A stretch of 64,000 bases of DNA from Progne subis subis (GCA_022316685.1 JAKJHU010000033.1:6047321-6111320), one strand, 5' to 3'. Counted from the stretch's first letter, positions 1 to 13,453 are shown. The notes: generated from the sequence alone by a model not told the origin. Program-made: numbers and translations.

Positions 1-224
1 ACTTGAAAAGCAGCCCTGAGATGTCCTAATACCAGGACTTTGCTCTAGAGGACATATGTTACAAGCTGAAATCATGGAATGATAAGGAGTGACACCATGT
101 AATGTATCCCTCTGCTCTGCCATGACAGCTGAAGGCTCCATGCCAGTCTGTGATGACAGCAAAGGCTAGAACAGGTCACCAAGGGAGGCTCTGGAATTTC
201 CAGCACAGGGCTGAGGAAGGGACA

Positions 225-320
225 AACACGTGTCAGAGTGGCTTTGGCATGCTGATCTCGCCTTTGCTTTGGGAAGGATGCTACATCATCTCTTGAGGTC
301 CTTTCCAGCCCTTATTCTCT
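225..320 (+). mobile_element. Possible degraded CR1 3' tail
   Basis: GATGCTACATCATCTCTTGA followed by GGTCCTTTCCAGCCCTTATT resembles the final part of a CR1 3' end (normally GATGATCTCTAGAGGTCCCT, then CCAACCCTAA). The terminal octamer repeat is not clear, so this call is weak. Confidence 0.35.
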
Positions 321-568
321 TAAGCTAAATCTGAAACCATGCAAGATGACTTTGACTGTGAGAACAAATGAGATCCTCCCAGTCTGTGCTGAACTGCAGT
401 TTTAACACAGCAGCCATTTCTCAGCTCCCTAGCACTACTGCTTCTTCCCAGTGTGCCAGCTTCCACAGCTGACCTGGGGCCTGTCACACTGTGATGCATT
501 CCCTGCTATATTTTCCTTCAAAAAATGCTGTATTTTCCATGTTTTTCATTTTTAGCTGGGAAACTTCA

Positions 569-602
569 GTGAAGCTGAAATTTCCGTGAAGCTGAAATTT
601 CT
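569..602. repeat. 17-bp direct tandem duplication
   Basis: GTGAAGCTGAAATTTCC at 569-585 is followed directly by GTGAAGCTGAAATTTCT at 586-602, with one mismatch. No function is evident. Confidence 0.9.
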
Positions 603-3481
603 CAGAAATGGAATCAATAAAGAGATTTTTAAAACACTTGATTTCCAAGGCAGTGGGAATAGAGAAACTGCCTTACACAAAAGGTCTGCCTAGTCCAGCA
701 GCTTTATTGACGCCAAAACCAGATACATGGGGGAGGTAGGGATCCATGCAGTACCTCTGACTGTTTAATTGCTTCTTTGTAAGCCAAAATCACAGTAAGT
801 CAGAGCAACAGACTTAGGATTGTGCTTGTGTTTAATACAAGGGTTTGGCAACATCCTTTTATTATTCTATAGCACCAATGACATTACACTCTCCCTGGGT
901 TCCTTGAAGTGTTTTGCAAAAGGAAATTAACATCATTTCCATTCTGCTAATACAACAGATACATTGAATATCTAGAATCAAAGTAAACTTAATAGCCCAG
1001 TACTGTCGTATTAGGCTGAGATGGCTTCTAAATAAATCTGATTTTAATTCTGGCAAAACTGTTGGGTATATACATGAAAGCTAGCAATTATCATTGTCTC
1101 CTGAAATAGAAAGCAAATAGGGCTGGGCTGGGCTAAGAAAAGACCATTTGTTCATCCAAATTCTACAAATAAAAGCCAGTGTGATCTCAGGCCTGCATGA
1201 GGCACATTTAAGCCCTTGGCTGAATGTCATCAGCGTATGCAGGCAAGATCTCAGTATCACGTTAAGCACAATCTGTATTCGTCTAACCTATAACCAGCAC
1301 GTGCTGCAGATAAAAGGGCTGTGAGGTAAGAATAGTGGTCCACAACCATATGCCAGAGCAGACTGAAAAATCTGACAGTCCTTCCCAAATCTGTGTGCAA
1401 TGGTTCCCACCACGGTGCTCTCTGGCTTCATACCTGGGTCTAGCAGACTGCACCCCTTGAATCTGAGCTTCCTTGCATTTTCTTTTTGCCATATAACCTG
1501 GATTCCTCCTTACTGCCATTCCTTGTGCATCACAGATTCAGCAGTGCCAAGATAACGACGAGGAGGAGGCGGACAGTGCGGTGTGCTGGTTAAGATGCAG
1601 AGTGAGCAGTACACTTCCCCTGTGCACTTAGATATATGTCATATTTGACAGGTCTGGGTACAGAAGAAAATGCCTGGACAAAAGGACTGTGCTGTGGAGT
1701 CAGCCAGCCCAAAAGCATGGGCAAGTTGGGGAACAGGGCACGCCAATATAGTGTAATATATGAGCTAGACCTCCACTCTCCAAGCACCTTTAGCAGCCCC
1801 ACTAAAAGACACAGGCCAGGCTGAGCTGCCACCCATGACACCTCGCTTGTAAAGATATGAGAAAATGTGTTTCCCTTTTTAGCATATGCACCACCCCAGA
1901 CATCCAGGAGTGAAGCATCCTGCACAGCAAGCCATTTGTCACTGTCTAAATTAAGCAGTGGATTTTCTGCCTTTGCCTCCCTCCCCTGCTCTCAGCCAAT
2001 AGTGCACAGGTGAGCTCAGAGCTGATACAGCTGGATTAACCCTCAGCACACAGAACAGGATGTCACCCACTCCCATTTGAATTGCTTTAAAAATTTAATA
2101 GCAAACATACCTTTATCCCACATTCTCTGCTCATCCCGTATGATTTATGAAAGAGAAACCATCTCTACATGCTTTTGTCCTAATAAAGAGGGTTATGCAA
2201 AGTCATGTGAATGATTACACCAACTCTGCCCCATGCAGGGTTAGCTCTGTACATAAAGCTAATAGCAATCTGATTTAATGATGAATAATTAAGTCACCAA
2301 AGAGTTCATTTCAATCCTGATGGCCATCAGAAGCACACATCTAATAGATAAAGTCTGAAGCTGCCACAACTCCCAGAAGTCAAAGGTATTTTGTACTCTT
2401 CTTACACTCTTTTTGTAACTATTTCCCCTCCTTATAAAACATTGATAATGTGAGCTTTACAAAGACAGCACCAGCAGGCTACTGCTCTGAAACAGGAAAA
2501 GCGGGGAAGAATTAGGGGGATTTTTGTTATTATTTTAATACTTAAAAGAAACAATAGGTTTTCATTGGACTTACACAGAAATACATTGTTAAACATAGCT
2601 GGACCTAAAGAGCAAGTGATTTGGAAGTGATGAAAGAGGCAAATATTATCCCTAGAGTCAAGGTCAAGAAATTTCTCAGTATAAATAGCTCTTAGTCACC
2701 TTGAAAAACAACTTATATCCCAGTAATTCTTCTGTGGCAATTTGAAGGTTGTGCAATTAGAATTTCTCAGAGGTAGGGAGACCAGGGTTTTTTCTTCAGT
2801 CACCCTTTAACCACAGATTAGGCAATGCCTTGCTTTAAAATTGAAAGGTTTGATGATATCATGCAGGCTTTTCTAGATCTTCAAGATATTTCTGTCAAAG
2901 CTAAAAAATAAACTCACTATGTTCACAGCATGACAAATGTTTTTGGAGTTTAAAGCACAACCATTTGGTCACTGGGGCTGTGTAAGTCCTGGAAGTCAGA
3001 GAAGGACATACAATATTGGGAATTTTACATGCAGGCTTTGAATCTGAGCATGTAACTCAGGAAATTTTCTGCCAAACCCCTTCTCTTTGCCACTGCAAGG
3101 ATGGGAAACGTTTGTCAGAACAAATTCGCTATTGCCCTTTTGCTGAAGGCAAAACAAACCCACATAGGCAGCCTTGTACTCCTGAAACCTAACAATAAGA
3201 GGCTGGGAGCATACAATGGAGGGAAATAAATTTCCCATGGGAAGTGCTGTATAGCTTTGACAGTTTATTATAAATGGCAAGTTGGGAAAAACTGATATTT
3301 TCAAAACAAGTAGTTCAAGAAAATAAAACTATTTTAGTTGTTTAAATAGGGAAAGAAATCCCAACTGCATGAACTGGCATTCTTTGTTTGCAGCACAAGT
3401 CTCTGGAACCGTGTGAGTGCCCAACACTGACTTGTTTTTTTAAGAAACACGTTACTGTACATCTTGGATGTATCCTTAGAC

Positions 3482-3797
3482 CAGTCACTAGTGCTGTCCC
3501 CCAGGGACCAGTATGGGGCCCAGTCCTGTTTAATATCTTTATTCATGATCTAAACTGCACCAAGGTAAGTTTATGTTGGACATTAGGAAGAATTTCCTCA
3601 GAGAAAGGGTGATCAGACACTGGAACAGACAGCCCAGGGAGGTGGTAGAGTCACCATCCCTGGAGCTGTTTAAGGAAAGCCTGGACAGGGCACTCAGGCT
3701 GTGGTCTGGTTGACACAGTGGTGTTGGAGCATGAGCTGGACTCAATGATCTCAGAGATCTTTTCCAACCTAAATGATTCTCTGATTCTGTGATTACT
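3482..3797 (+). mobile_element. CR1 LINE fragment, RT core joined to 3' tail
   Basis: Seen: 3487-3557 translates on the plus strand to a damaged CR1 reverse-transcriptase motif ([19 protein letters not shown], normally [19 protein letters not shown]). From about 3565 the sequence switches to the CR1 3' end: a [12 protein letters not shown] remnant, a TGGAACAGACAGCCCAGGGA-type segment, then the terminal ATGATTCTCTGATTCTGTGA. The coding stretch that normally lies between these parts is missing, so this copy is internally deleted as well as 5' truncated. Dead copy. Confidence 0.9.
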
Positions 3798-6214
3798 GTA
3801 AATTGCTGTTTCATCACCTGATTTAATTTGAAGTGATTCAGAAGGTTGAATGCTCTTCCCCAACTCCAGTTAGGTCTGTATTGACAGTGAAAGGCAATTC
3901 CTTATTTCCACATCTTTCTATTCCTCATTCCCAAAGGAGACCAAACCAAATGACCTTCTGACACATCACTCCTGCAAACTGTCCCTGAAAAAAGCGTTAA
4001 CCTTTTTCCACTACATCAATCCCAGTTCCTTCTTCAACCCCATCTTTCACACAGGTATCTGAACTGAGAGTGAGAGGGTGGATGAAACAGGAGGAGGAAG
4101 AAAGAGCAAACATACTACACACAATGAAAGAGAAGAGTTTTTAATTGTCCTATAAAAGAAAGATAAAGTTTTTGGGTTTCTTCCCATCTCATCAGCCCCA
4201 GAGCCCCATCTGTATTCTACTACTCTAAAGGATAAACCAGGGCCAGGTATAAGCTGAGGTCAGTCTTTTATCCCATCGTTTCCTTTACCACATTTCAGTA
4301 TTCAGGTAGCTCCAGCTGAATTCAGTTACAATTCCCACTCGCAGTACCCCATGGGAATTGCACCATTATCTCAGAGCTTCATTGTTTAATACCCAGTTCA
4401 TGGATAGCACATTGTGCCTCTTCATTTGCAGACCTTTTTGGATCATTTTCAACTGTTACTCTTGGAAAACAAGCAGTTCCAACAGGGTGCGAACTCATCA
4501 AAATAGGAATGAAACTTATGACAACCTTTAGGAAGGTTTTTATGCCCAGATAACATATGGCAAAATAAGGTCTAGCTAACAGATAATTCACTTTTCACAT
4601 TCTTTTCAAGTGACCTCTGATTCCTGACTTACTACCTGGCAGGCTTTCTGAACATGACAATTCCCAGATACTCCTGTCCCTGGGGATCTCCTCTATAGTG
4701 GTGTTCTCCAAGCTAGTGATCCCTCCTCACACAACACCCATTTACTGAGGAATTCCCTGCACCTCCCCCAGAACTTCCTTTGGAATTAGCTTTTGAGTAG
4801 CACTCCTCCAGTAAAACCTAAGGAGATGGACATGTTTTAATTTCCAAGTTCAAGATGGGGTTACACTTAGGCAAGTAAGAACTGATACATATTTAGTACT
4901 GTTCAGTTTACTGTAGCACATAAGCATCCAAAAGAAATGGGGAAACTGGACTGCAAACACCTTCCTGAAGAACAATCATTTTCTGAAAGGAATTTTCTGA
5001 CAGAAAAATCATACATCAGAAGTTTCCTGCCCTGCCACAACTAAATTTTAAATACAGTTGCTGCTCCCTCTCTATTACCCAAAAGTTAAGTTTCTAACAA
5101 AGCTTCTCCAGAGAGAAGGATCTAACACAATTTGTAAAGCAGCATTAAAATACCGGTCCCTATAAACTAGGAAATAGCTGAGCAAATGGAGGCTACTTGA
5201 GTAATTTACCCATTTTTCTGAGTGAGGACATAAAGTGAGGACTAAAATTAATCCTAGAAAGTAATTCCAATTATGAAAATGCCTCAAAAACTGCAAGCAT
5301 TCTTCAAAAGAATAAATCATCTCAGAACAATCATACAAATTGGCCAGTGTCATTAAAAGAATTGCACATTCTTAGGCACAATCTAATGGCTTTTGCTAGA
5401 AAGGAACTCTGCCTGGGTTTGCATAATTTCTTTGAACTTTTATCACATCATGAACGTTGATTTGCTTCTTTTATTCTTAGAAGAGGGGATGGGGCAAAAT
5501 TTTAGACCCACTGTATGCTGTTTTAAGTCATAAATGTAGCTGCCCTGCAAGGTTATTACAATCAAATTCGGAACTAAAGAAATGGAGAATAGTGACATTT
5601 AAAAAATAAAGGATTTCACTTAAAATCTGAATTTAAACTTTTAATTAAATCAAAGTTAAAAATGGGATCTGAAAACACAGGCAATAAACTTATTTTCCTT
5701 TTCCTATTTATGAGCAAAATTAGAGTATATAAGATGTGCCACATTCAAAATTTTTAAGGTCATGGTGATCCAAAGTAAATAATTTTATAAGCCAAAGACT
5801 CTTGAAACATATAAATTCCAAAACTCTAATGAATTACATTCTTCACTGTGTTTAGAAAATTTCTGAAAGTAAAAAATATCCACAGATACTTTATGCATTT
5901 TGAATAAAATTTCAACTTTCATTCAAATAGAGTTTGACAACTCATTAGCAAAAACAGTTGTTAGGGAAAAATATAGATGTTAAATAATATGATGAATTTA
6001 TGCAGAGCTATATTAGTTTAAGTAGATGTGTACAGATATGAAGTACCCTCATGTTTATCAATTAGTATTTTATAATTAAAACTCCAAATGTAATCCAAGG
6101 TTACAATCAGTCACTCTAATCAAGGTTGCCAGGGTTATTGAACAAACCATGATTAAAAGCAATGATTTAAATCACAGCGTTTGAAATGCATCAACAGTGA
6201 CGTCCAAAACATGC

Positions 6215-6249
6215 AAAAAAAAAAAAAAAAAAAAGAAAAAAGAAAAGAG
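6215..6249. repeat. Poly(A) tract
   Basis: Twenty uninterrupted A residues, then A-rich sequence with single G residues. Confidence 0.95.
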
Positions 6250-9200
6250 ATATAGTATAGGACTATGTGTGCCTCTTCTGTCAAGTTCCCCAAACCCTCA
6301 ACTGAATCTCCAGTAGCTAAACACAGGTTTGAATGGCACAGAGATATGAGAGTGTTTCTGCTTGTGTAAGCAGACAAGCCAAGAACGAGAGAAATCCTTG
6401 AGTTACAGCACACAAAAAATATTAAATGCTTAAGCTTCAAAATTTAAAAAAATTAAAATTTAAAAATGCATGTTCACAACCAAAACTGTTGAGCTTCTCT
6501 AAGTTCCCCAGGGCAGTCACTGAAGTTATGGATATTGTGGGTGAATATTCCTAAAGACAAACTGAGCTCAGAGTCTCACACAAGTCCCATCTCCATCCAT
6601 GCCAAGTACCTGTGTAGCTTTGACACAGTGTGAAACTGGAGAATATTCCCTAAGAATAAGCTCAAAATCATGTGTTGGATGTTGCTCAACACCTTTTAAA
6701 GCCAAAACTCACTGCAGATATCGTGCTTAGCAACAGTCAGGCAACTTTCCCCTTCACTTTTAAATTCTCTATGGAATTGAAAGTTTTCAGAGAGCTCCAC
6801 GAAAAAATTATTAAGAACAAAACCATGAAAAATTAGTCAAATGTGGCTGAACAGTTACAAATCCAAGCTGCAGTTCTTTTCTTAAGAACTATAATTAAAA
6901 GGAATTTTGCATCCATTTTAGCTAATTTCTGATGGAGAAGATTGTGATACTCATACATTGGCTCTGACATTATTTGTGAATACTGACAGCAATCTCCTAT
7001 ATTTTTATCTAATGAAAGGACAGTTATGTCCTGAGTATAGAACTGCATTAAGAATTAAAGAGCCTTTAAAGGAGGACTGCAAAGTAAATTTGCTTCTCCA
7101 TTTTGATGCTCTGTTGTTTCAAATACAAGCCCACTTTCCTGCCACTTTCTGGGCAGTGAGGCAAAAGACGACTTCTATTTTTTTCTTCCCACCTCCTCTT
7201 TTTCAGCAGGTATGGTATGTTGGCTCTGTTTCACTTTGGTATTACCAGAACCTCGTTGGGAGTTTCAGTTATTTACTGAGAACTTTACTGCCTGCATCTT
7301 TTTCGAAGAGATAATGCTATTTAATAATTAACAAAGATATCTTCTTTCCCACAAGTTCATTAAGCATTAAGCTTATTATTTATATCACAATGGAGCAAAG
7401 ATCCCCAGTTGTGAGGTGAAATCCAGCCCTCTTAGACTCTGTACTGATAGGCATGAAAGCATTTGTCCCAAAGAGCTGACATTCTTTGAGCCAGAACATA
7501 ATGTGCAAAGCAGACAAGGACAAACACACAAAACATGATGTGAAATCTCCACGTGGACGCTGGCTGGTTGGGGAACAGCTGCACCAAGGGATTATTCACG
7601 CACATGGAACACTTTGTTGGTCAGTTTAAAAACTCTGGTCCACATCTTGGCTGTGCTGTAATGCTGTTAACTCACAGGAGAGACTCTTGCAAAGACAGGG
7701 GAGTTGAAATATCTTCCCTCTGTACTCTTTTCCAAACTGTATCACCGCTGGGTACCTCAGCATTTACAGGACACAAGTTTCTATTTCACTGAAAAGAAAC
7801 AATGCTGAAAGTCTTTGTCACCATTTCAGAAGATGAATTTTTCAAATTGAAAACTTCCTGTTAGGTGATTGCAGTGCTTCAGTTTCTTTTGGATAGGGAG
7901 TCTGTCCCAAAAAAACCCCACTTCACCCTGGAAATGCAAGTCCCTTAGCTAGTTCATGTACATTGCTAAAATGATCCAACCTTTCAGCAAAAAGATAATC
8001 AGAAATAACTGAGACTTCCAGACCAGCACCCAGATAAGGACTTAACAGAGAAAGGGCTCGACCTCAGGTGAAAAACTGACATAGAAAACTTATTAATGAA
8101 GTACTTTATTGTGGAAATAGTGAATTTCCCAAGGGAAAAACTTCTGCTTGAGGAAGAGGGACTAAACTATATTCAATGGCATGTAGTCTCCTCCGGATTT
8201 CAGAGGTGATGCCTGAGCCAGGAAAGTGCTGGCTTGAGTTCCACAGCCTGCTGGCACCACCTCCTGTGCCTGTCCCAGATGAGGGGATCTCTGTACAGCT
8301 GCTCTGCTCTCAGCTGGACTTTTCACAACCTTCAAGAAGAAATGGAAGGCAGTGTGGTACTGTTTTAAAAATGAAGGTCTGACTAAACTGGAGACTTTTA
8401 TTTTCAAAGTTTGCATCAGTTGATTTACCAGCTGCCCTGGGGAGAATTCACTGATAAAATACCCAAACAGAGGGCATTTTATCAATTCTGCAACTGCACA
8501 GTTGCAGTTTTGCCCAAAATTTAGAAATAACAGGTGCCTGCACAACTGGTGTCCTGGAGAGAATGTGGACCTAAAACACAGTGTGTTACCATGCAGCCAG
8601 TACACAACAAAGAACAGAAATAACTAAAGGCAGTACAAACCAGGCAATCATGATACCGAATACAAAATCTGGACACTGTTTAAAACATGAATAGCAATTA
8701 CTGGGATCCATTATTGCATTACTCCTTTATTGGGCCCCAAAGAAAAAAACTTTATGTCTTTGACAGGATCTTGAAAACCCTGAACTATCCAAGGCATCAA
8801 CACCTCACTTTTAGTCAGTGTTATCTACTTGTCCCCTGTTTCTGTGCTGCTCTACATCTGTCCCAGTCACTTTGCTTTATAGTTCACATGCCATTTGTCA
8901 AGCTGTCATATGAAATAAGACAATAACAAAACCAAACACCACTCATTTCATTTGTCTGCAAAGTTATTTACAGGTATTTGTTATTAGATTTCCTGCTGAA
9001 TGAATGAAGATCCCAAAGTTAGTGTACTGTGTATTTCTAGCAGTAGCCAAGGAATAGGATTGATTAAATTATAAATTATGATTACTCTATAGTCTCTGAA
9101 TACTGAAGGAGACTTAAAAAAATTTAAAATAAAGTCACTGAATTGGTTCTTCAGGAAAATAGCTAGTAATTTCAGGTAACACACGTGCAGTGAAAGAAAG

Positions 9201-9713
9201 ATATTACCTATATTACTAATATAAATAAGGTAAATAAGGTAAGTAAGTACTATGGACCCAACTTACACTAAACAAAAAAAGGGAAACTAATTAATTAGTA
9301 TTCTTCCATCTGATTTTCACTGGTGTGCACTACAATAGAAGTGTAGCAATATTCATGGTATTCAAGATGTTAACCCTGTACTCAGATGCATTTGATTTTC
9401 CTTGAAATCATCCAAGCAAAGCTGTCAGTAAGGTTTCATTTGTGTGAAGTAATAGACACTGGAAAATGGCATGTCAGCATTAATGCAGTCAATCCAGGAT
9501 AGAAGGGTTCCTTTCACATTACACAAAGAAATCAAACCTGATATATTTACAGTCTACTGAATTCCCTCAAACTTTCTTTGTTTTAAGGAAAGTCTCCTCC
9601 AATGACCTACTTGAAAGTAATCATGGGAAGCTGACAGCAATATAGGATATAAAACAGATGCATAGTGAGAATAAAGTTTTTCTTAAAAGGACTTATATTT
9701 TAAAAAATCCCTT

Positions 9714-9728
9714 AAAAAAAAAAAAAAA
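9714..9728. repeat. Poly(A) tract
   Basis: Fifteen uninterrupted A residues in intronic DNA. Confidence 0.95.
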
Positions 9729-11685
9729 TTATGTGTGCATTACCCAACCTGAAAGTAATTTGAAATACTTTACAGTAATTAAAATTAACTCTTTAGTGCC
9801 AGCAAGATACTTTTCTGTATCTAAGTCAACCTTTGCACACAGCTAAAGCAGCAACTGGCCTGTCTTTGAAGATGGAGGATGGATGGTTCATTGATTTATT
9901 TTTTTTTTTAATTTATTAGTTCTGAACTTTAAAAATAAGCTCTTGTGATTTTTATTTGTCTGTTTTGGAAAGTTTTGCACTAAAATGACCTGAAACTCTA
10001 TACTACACATTTCTACAAGTCTTTGTCAATAAAACAAGATGCACTATGGCAGGTGCCTACAGATTACAAAGTAGTGCACTCTAAGCTGTTGAGAGCAGTT
10101 CCTCTCTTGCTGTGTGTACTGGCAAACCAGTTTGTCAGCAGAGCACAATTATGATTAAAAACCCCAATAAAGCTCATCACAAGTCGCACAAAATGTTGTT
10201 TTAAAATCCTTGCTACCTATGGCTTCAGCGTGGGAGCCAAGAAGCAATTCCAGTAGACACCATGGCTGTGGGGAAGTGACTGTCCAGCTCTTTGGCTTGC
10301 TAAGTATCAGACAAGTTTAACCTGTCATTTTCTAGGGCCATTCTGGCACCTGGGGTCAGGCATGTGGCAAGTGCCACACTTCTGGACAGGTGTGCCACCT
10401 TTGGAGAGCCAGAGCCAGATTCCTCTATGCTCTGGCATGCCTAGGAAAGGAATGTCAGTACTGTCCAAGGTCCCCATGCCTTGCAGTTCTTTGCCAATTA
10501 TGCTCCTAAATATCAATTTCCACATCATTCCTCTGTCTCAGAAGGATTCTCTGGGTGCCTGAAGGCCCTCATAAATTTTTATGTTGCTTTTTAAGTCTTA
10601 TAAGCCTTTTTGAAGGTTCCTAAATTCTTCCTTATTTGATTAGGCCTGTGCATTTTCAGCTGTAAATCTCCAAATTATAGTGGAAAAGCACCAATTCCCA
10701 GACAGAGAGGCGTGATAACAAAAAAAGACTCTCATTTTCCCTTTGTCTAAGGGTTTGATTATATGTTCTCAGGCAAATCAGATAACCTGAGATTCACTTG
10801 ACTCAGACACTGAGCACTAACATTATTCCCCTTTGTCTTTCCACAGCACTTTATAATCCCAGGATCTCAAAACCAAGTACCAGGAGAAAATACAGTTTCT
10901 CCCTGAAGGAAAACTACCCAGAATCACAAGGAAAGCTGTAGCCAGTTTGATTCACAAAACTGCACTGGGTGAGAGCTGAGTACAATCCAGCAGCCAGAAA
11001 AAGAAACCCCCAAAGATTAAAAAAATTAACTACCAGAGGCAGAGATTAATATCAGTAATTTACAAATTACCTTTTAAAAGTGTTAAAAACCAACAGCAAG
11101 CCAACTTAACTTCCCTCCCAAACTTTCTTTATTCTCTGTCTTTCCCTTTAATTAGCTTTCTGTGTCTTTTATCATGGTTTCCTGAGGTTCTGATCACAGT
11201 ATCATTGTGGCATGTACTGGAAGCATAATTCCGGAAATACTCCTTTTAAAGGATAATTCAACTGAATTCTTAAATAGGAGAAGAAAATGGCCTCTGACTT
11301 CATCCTCTTTAGAATACTTTACCTTGCACAATAATAAATTAAAGAAATAGAATCTATCGACTTTGAAACCTCAGGTTTTATCACTTAGATACTTTTCTGG
11401 TGCCCATCAACCCAAAATTTAAAATAAAAAGAAATTTAAAAATCTAGTCACTGGGGAAAAGTCATTTTTTTTTCCCACATTGAAATGTGTAAATGTCTCT
11501 TCCCATCTGTAGTAACAGGCACTAAATGAAGAGAAAAAAAACCGACACAGAAATTCCCAGATATAGCTCACTTTCTAAATGTGAATAAAAATAAAAAACA
11601 CCAAAAGATTCCATTATGTTAGTTTCAGTCAAATGTTGATGAGCCTGCAAAAGTGAGAGGCTCCAGAAATGAGATGGCAACTTAC

Positions 11686-11795
11686 TGCTTGAGGCAGACA
11701 GTTCTCTTGGGCTGGAGGACATCGGCTGAGCACACATCTGACAAAGACAGTCCCTTCCATTAAAGGTAACTCGATCTCCTGGTGGAAATGGACGT
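11686..11795 (-). CDS. ABLIM1: ABLIM1 exon: end of LIM domain 2 and linker
   Basis: Seen: the exon is 110 bases, with acceptor CTTTTCCAG above 11795 and donor A|GTAAGT at 11686/11685. Its first base completes the split Lys codon. It then reads RPFPPGDRVTFNGRDCLCQM, CAQPMSSSPRELSASS, and ends one base into the next codon. The Cys-x2-Cys pair (CLCQMC region) closes the second zinc site of LIM2. The Ser-rich tail is the linker toward LIM3. Known: in abLIM1 this linker is followed by a third LIM domain starting with an Asn-Cys pair, and the phase here (A + AC) is compatible with that. The LIM3 exon was not found in the remaining 11.7 kb downstream and presumably lies outside the window. The intron separating this exon from 13270 is only 1.47 kb, so the two LIM2 exons form a tight pair. 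Confidence 0.97.
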
Positions 11796-13269
11796 CTGGA
11801 AAAGTTCAAGAGAAAAATGTATTTTTGCAAAGGTTATGCCAGAAATTTTCCTCTGTTCCCCATGCCTTGAGTCTTCTGCCTTCCTCCAGCGCAATCGATA
11901 TTTTACAGAAACTCAGGCCAAATAGTTTCTGCAATGTGGCCTTGGCAAAGCCAGGCACTGGAAGAAATCCAATCCATGGATGCAAGCAGAGCAGAGGTTA
12001 GACTTGCCTTGTATTTTAATTTAAAATAGATTAGCAAACATGTTTTATCTGAATAGGAGAGACAGTGAAATCTGCTAAGACACAACAGCTACATTTCTGA
12101 TGGTCTCAGTGTGATGTTGTGGATAGCAAACGATACAGAAGAGAACTCAAAGAATCAGAACTGTTCTTGAGGCTGGTGAAGGAATGTGGAGCTAGTGACT
12201 CATAAATGTTAAGAATGTGTATTAGGCAGAAGTTGACATTGCTGCTAATTCTTATCTGGTGCCTAAAGCAGAGGATGAGCAACATTTTATAACTCCAAAT
12301 CTTTAATAAGGAGCATTAGTTGCTGAGTGCAGACCCCTGCTACACCCCACCTCACTCCAAAACTGCTTAGCAAATGAACTGCTGATTCAGCAAAACAAAA
12401 TGTTTCAGGCATTATTTCCTTTCCATTGCCATCTCTAAGTGGGCCAAAAATAAATCAGCAGCAATACTGAATTTCATTAATCTATTTCAACGACTCGTCT
12501 TTTGTTTATTCAGCATAAAAAGATTGATGCAAGTCAGTGTACAGAAAATTGATGTCATGTTTCACACTGTCCCTGAGAAATAAAACGGCAATGTACACAT
12601 TATATGATTACCAACAGGCAGTAAACTCACACACTATTTAAAAACAGAAAACAATCAAAATGCTTTCAGTAGAAAAGGGCTTGAAAAATGTACCAGGCTA
12701 AAGGACAAAGTACTTCAATTACTCATCAGATATAGAAGTTTAAAATGCCACCTTTCTCCCATCCACAGAGCCTTAGCTAACTCCTTGTTACTTTCTCTAG
12801 AACTGGTTCTCTTACTGGGGACAAGAAAGAGTTTGGGAAGAGGGGGAATCCCAGTAGTCCCAAAGCCACATGCTCTTACGTGATTGTTTGACTGTCTCCC
12901 ACCAAGCTGAGCTGATCACCTGAACACAACTCAACTCATGTCCGTTATCTCAGTGTGTAAGCCTGACACTTAATTCTTTCAGACATGAGAATAGCTTTCT
13001 GAGAACAGGAAGCTACATGTAATACAAAAGCCGTGTCCTCCAAATAAATGAGTGTAATTTTCAAGACTTTCAAGTCAGACCCACAGCAGATCTTTTATAA
13101 CAAAATAAATGCATCCTTGTCTTGGTTTTGAAAGACAGTTGTCTGCCAGGGAAAGCTAGAGCTTTCCTTGGAATGGAGTATGTCTTGAGACTCGTGTCTC
13201 ATGGCGATATTTCTCCTTGTGTTTTCCTTGAACTGGGTTCCCACCATGCTATTTGAAGGTTTGACTTAC
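11796..13269 (-). other. ABLIM1: ABLIM1 intron between the two LIM2 exons
   Basis: The 1474-base intron has a GTAAGT donor (13269-13264) and a pyrimidine-rich acceptor ending TTTTCCAG (to 11796). I recognise no repeat, RNA gene or other coding segment inside it. Confidence 0.93.
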
Positions 13270-13453
13270 TTGCAGACAGTACAGGCAAAGCAGCTTGGAT
13301 GGTAAGTTTTTCCCAGGGCTGTCACTACTTCGCCTTCCACGAAGTCCCCACAGCCATTGCAGCGGGTGCCGTACATGCGCTGGTAGTCCAAGGTGCAGAG
13401 ATATTCTCCATTCTTAATGAAAAAGCCTCCTTGTGCCAGGTCACAGCCACACA
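13270..13453 (-). CDS. ABLIM1: ABLIM1 exon: end of LIM domain 1 and most of LIM domain 2
   Basis: Seen: the exon is 184 bases, with acceptor CTTCCAG above 13453 and donor AA|GTAAGT at 13270/13269. It opens two bases into a Val codon and reads VCGCDLAQGGFFIKNGEYLC, TLDYQRMYGTR, then CNGCGDFVEGEVV... to ...TYHPSCFACTVC, with a split Lys codon at the end. LIM1 is completed by Cys-Gly-Cys and the closing Cys-x2-Asp (CTLD). LIM2 starts at CNGC and shows His-x2-Cys-x2-Cys-x2-Cys (HPSCFACTVC). All expected zinc ligands in this stretch are present. Length and phase (2 + 60 codons + 2) fit both flanking exons without a frameshift. The match to vertebrate ABLIM1 is close over the whole exon. Nothing suggests a pseudogene: introns are retained, there are no stops, and splice sites are consensus. 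Confidence 0.98.

Larger units (their letters stand above)
1..11685 (-). other. ABLIM1: ABLIM1 intron (partial), after LIM2
   Basis: This intronic DNA lies downstream of the LIM2 exon and extends past the window edge. I searched the minus strand for the expected LIM3 coding sequence (Cys-x2-Cys, then Trp-His-x2-Cys) and did not find it. Contents recognised: a CR1 fragment near 3.5 kb, a doubtful CR1 tail near 0.3 kb, a 17-base tandem duplication at 569-602, A runs at 6215 and 9714, and a strongly AT-rich stretch at about 5580-6130. The remaining open frames are short, unsupported and look accidental. Confidence 0.85.

Noticed and set aside
3388..3612. Plus-strand reading frame with reverse-transcriptase residues
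   Set aside because: Not a gene: a decayed CR1 fragment with an internal deletion, reported as a mobile element.
8162..8605. 147-codon minus-strand open frame
   Set aside because: On the ABLIM1 strand but without LIM, headpiece or other ABLIM1-like residues, and no fitting splice-site pair.
1..11685. Search for the ABLIM1 LIM3 exon
   Set aside because: No minus-strand sequence with the expected Cys/His spacing and flanking splice sites was found. It most likely lies beyond the window.
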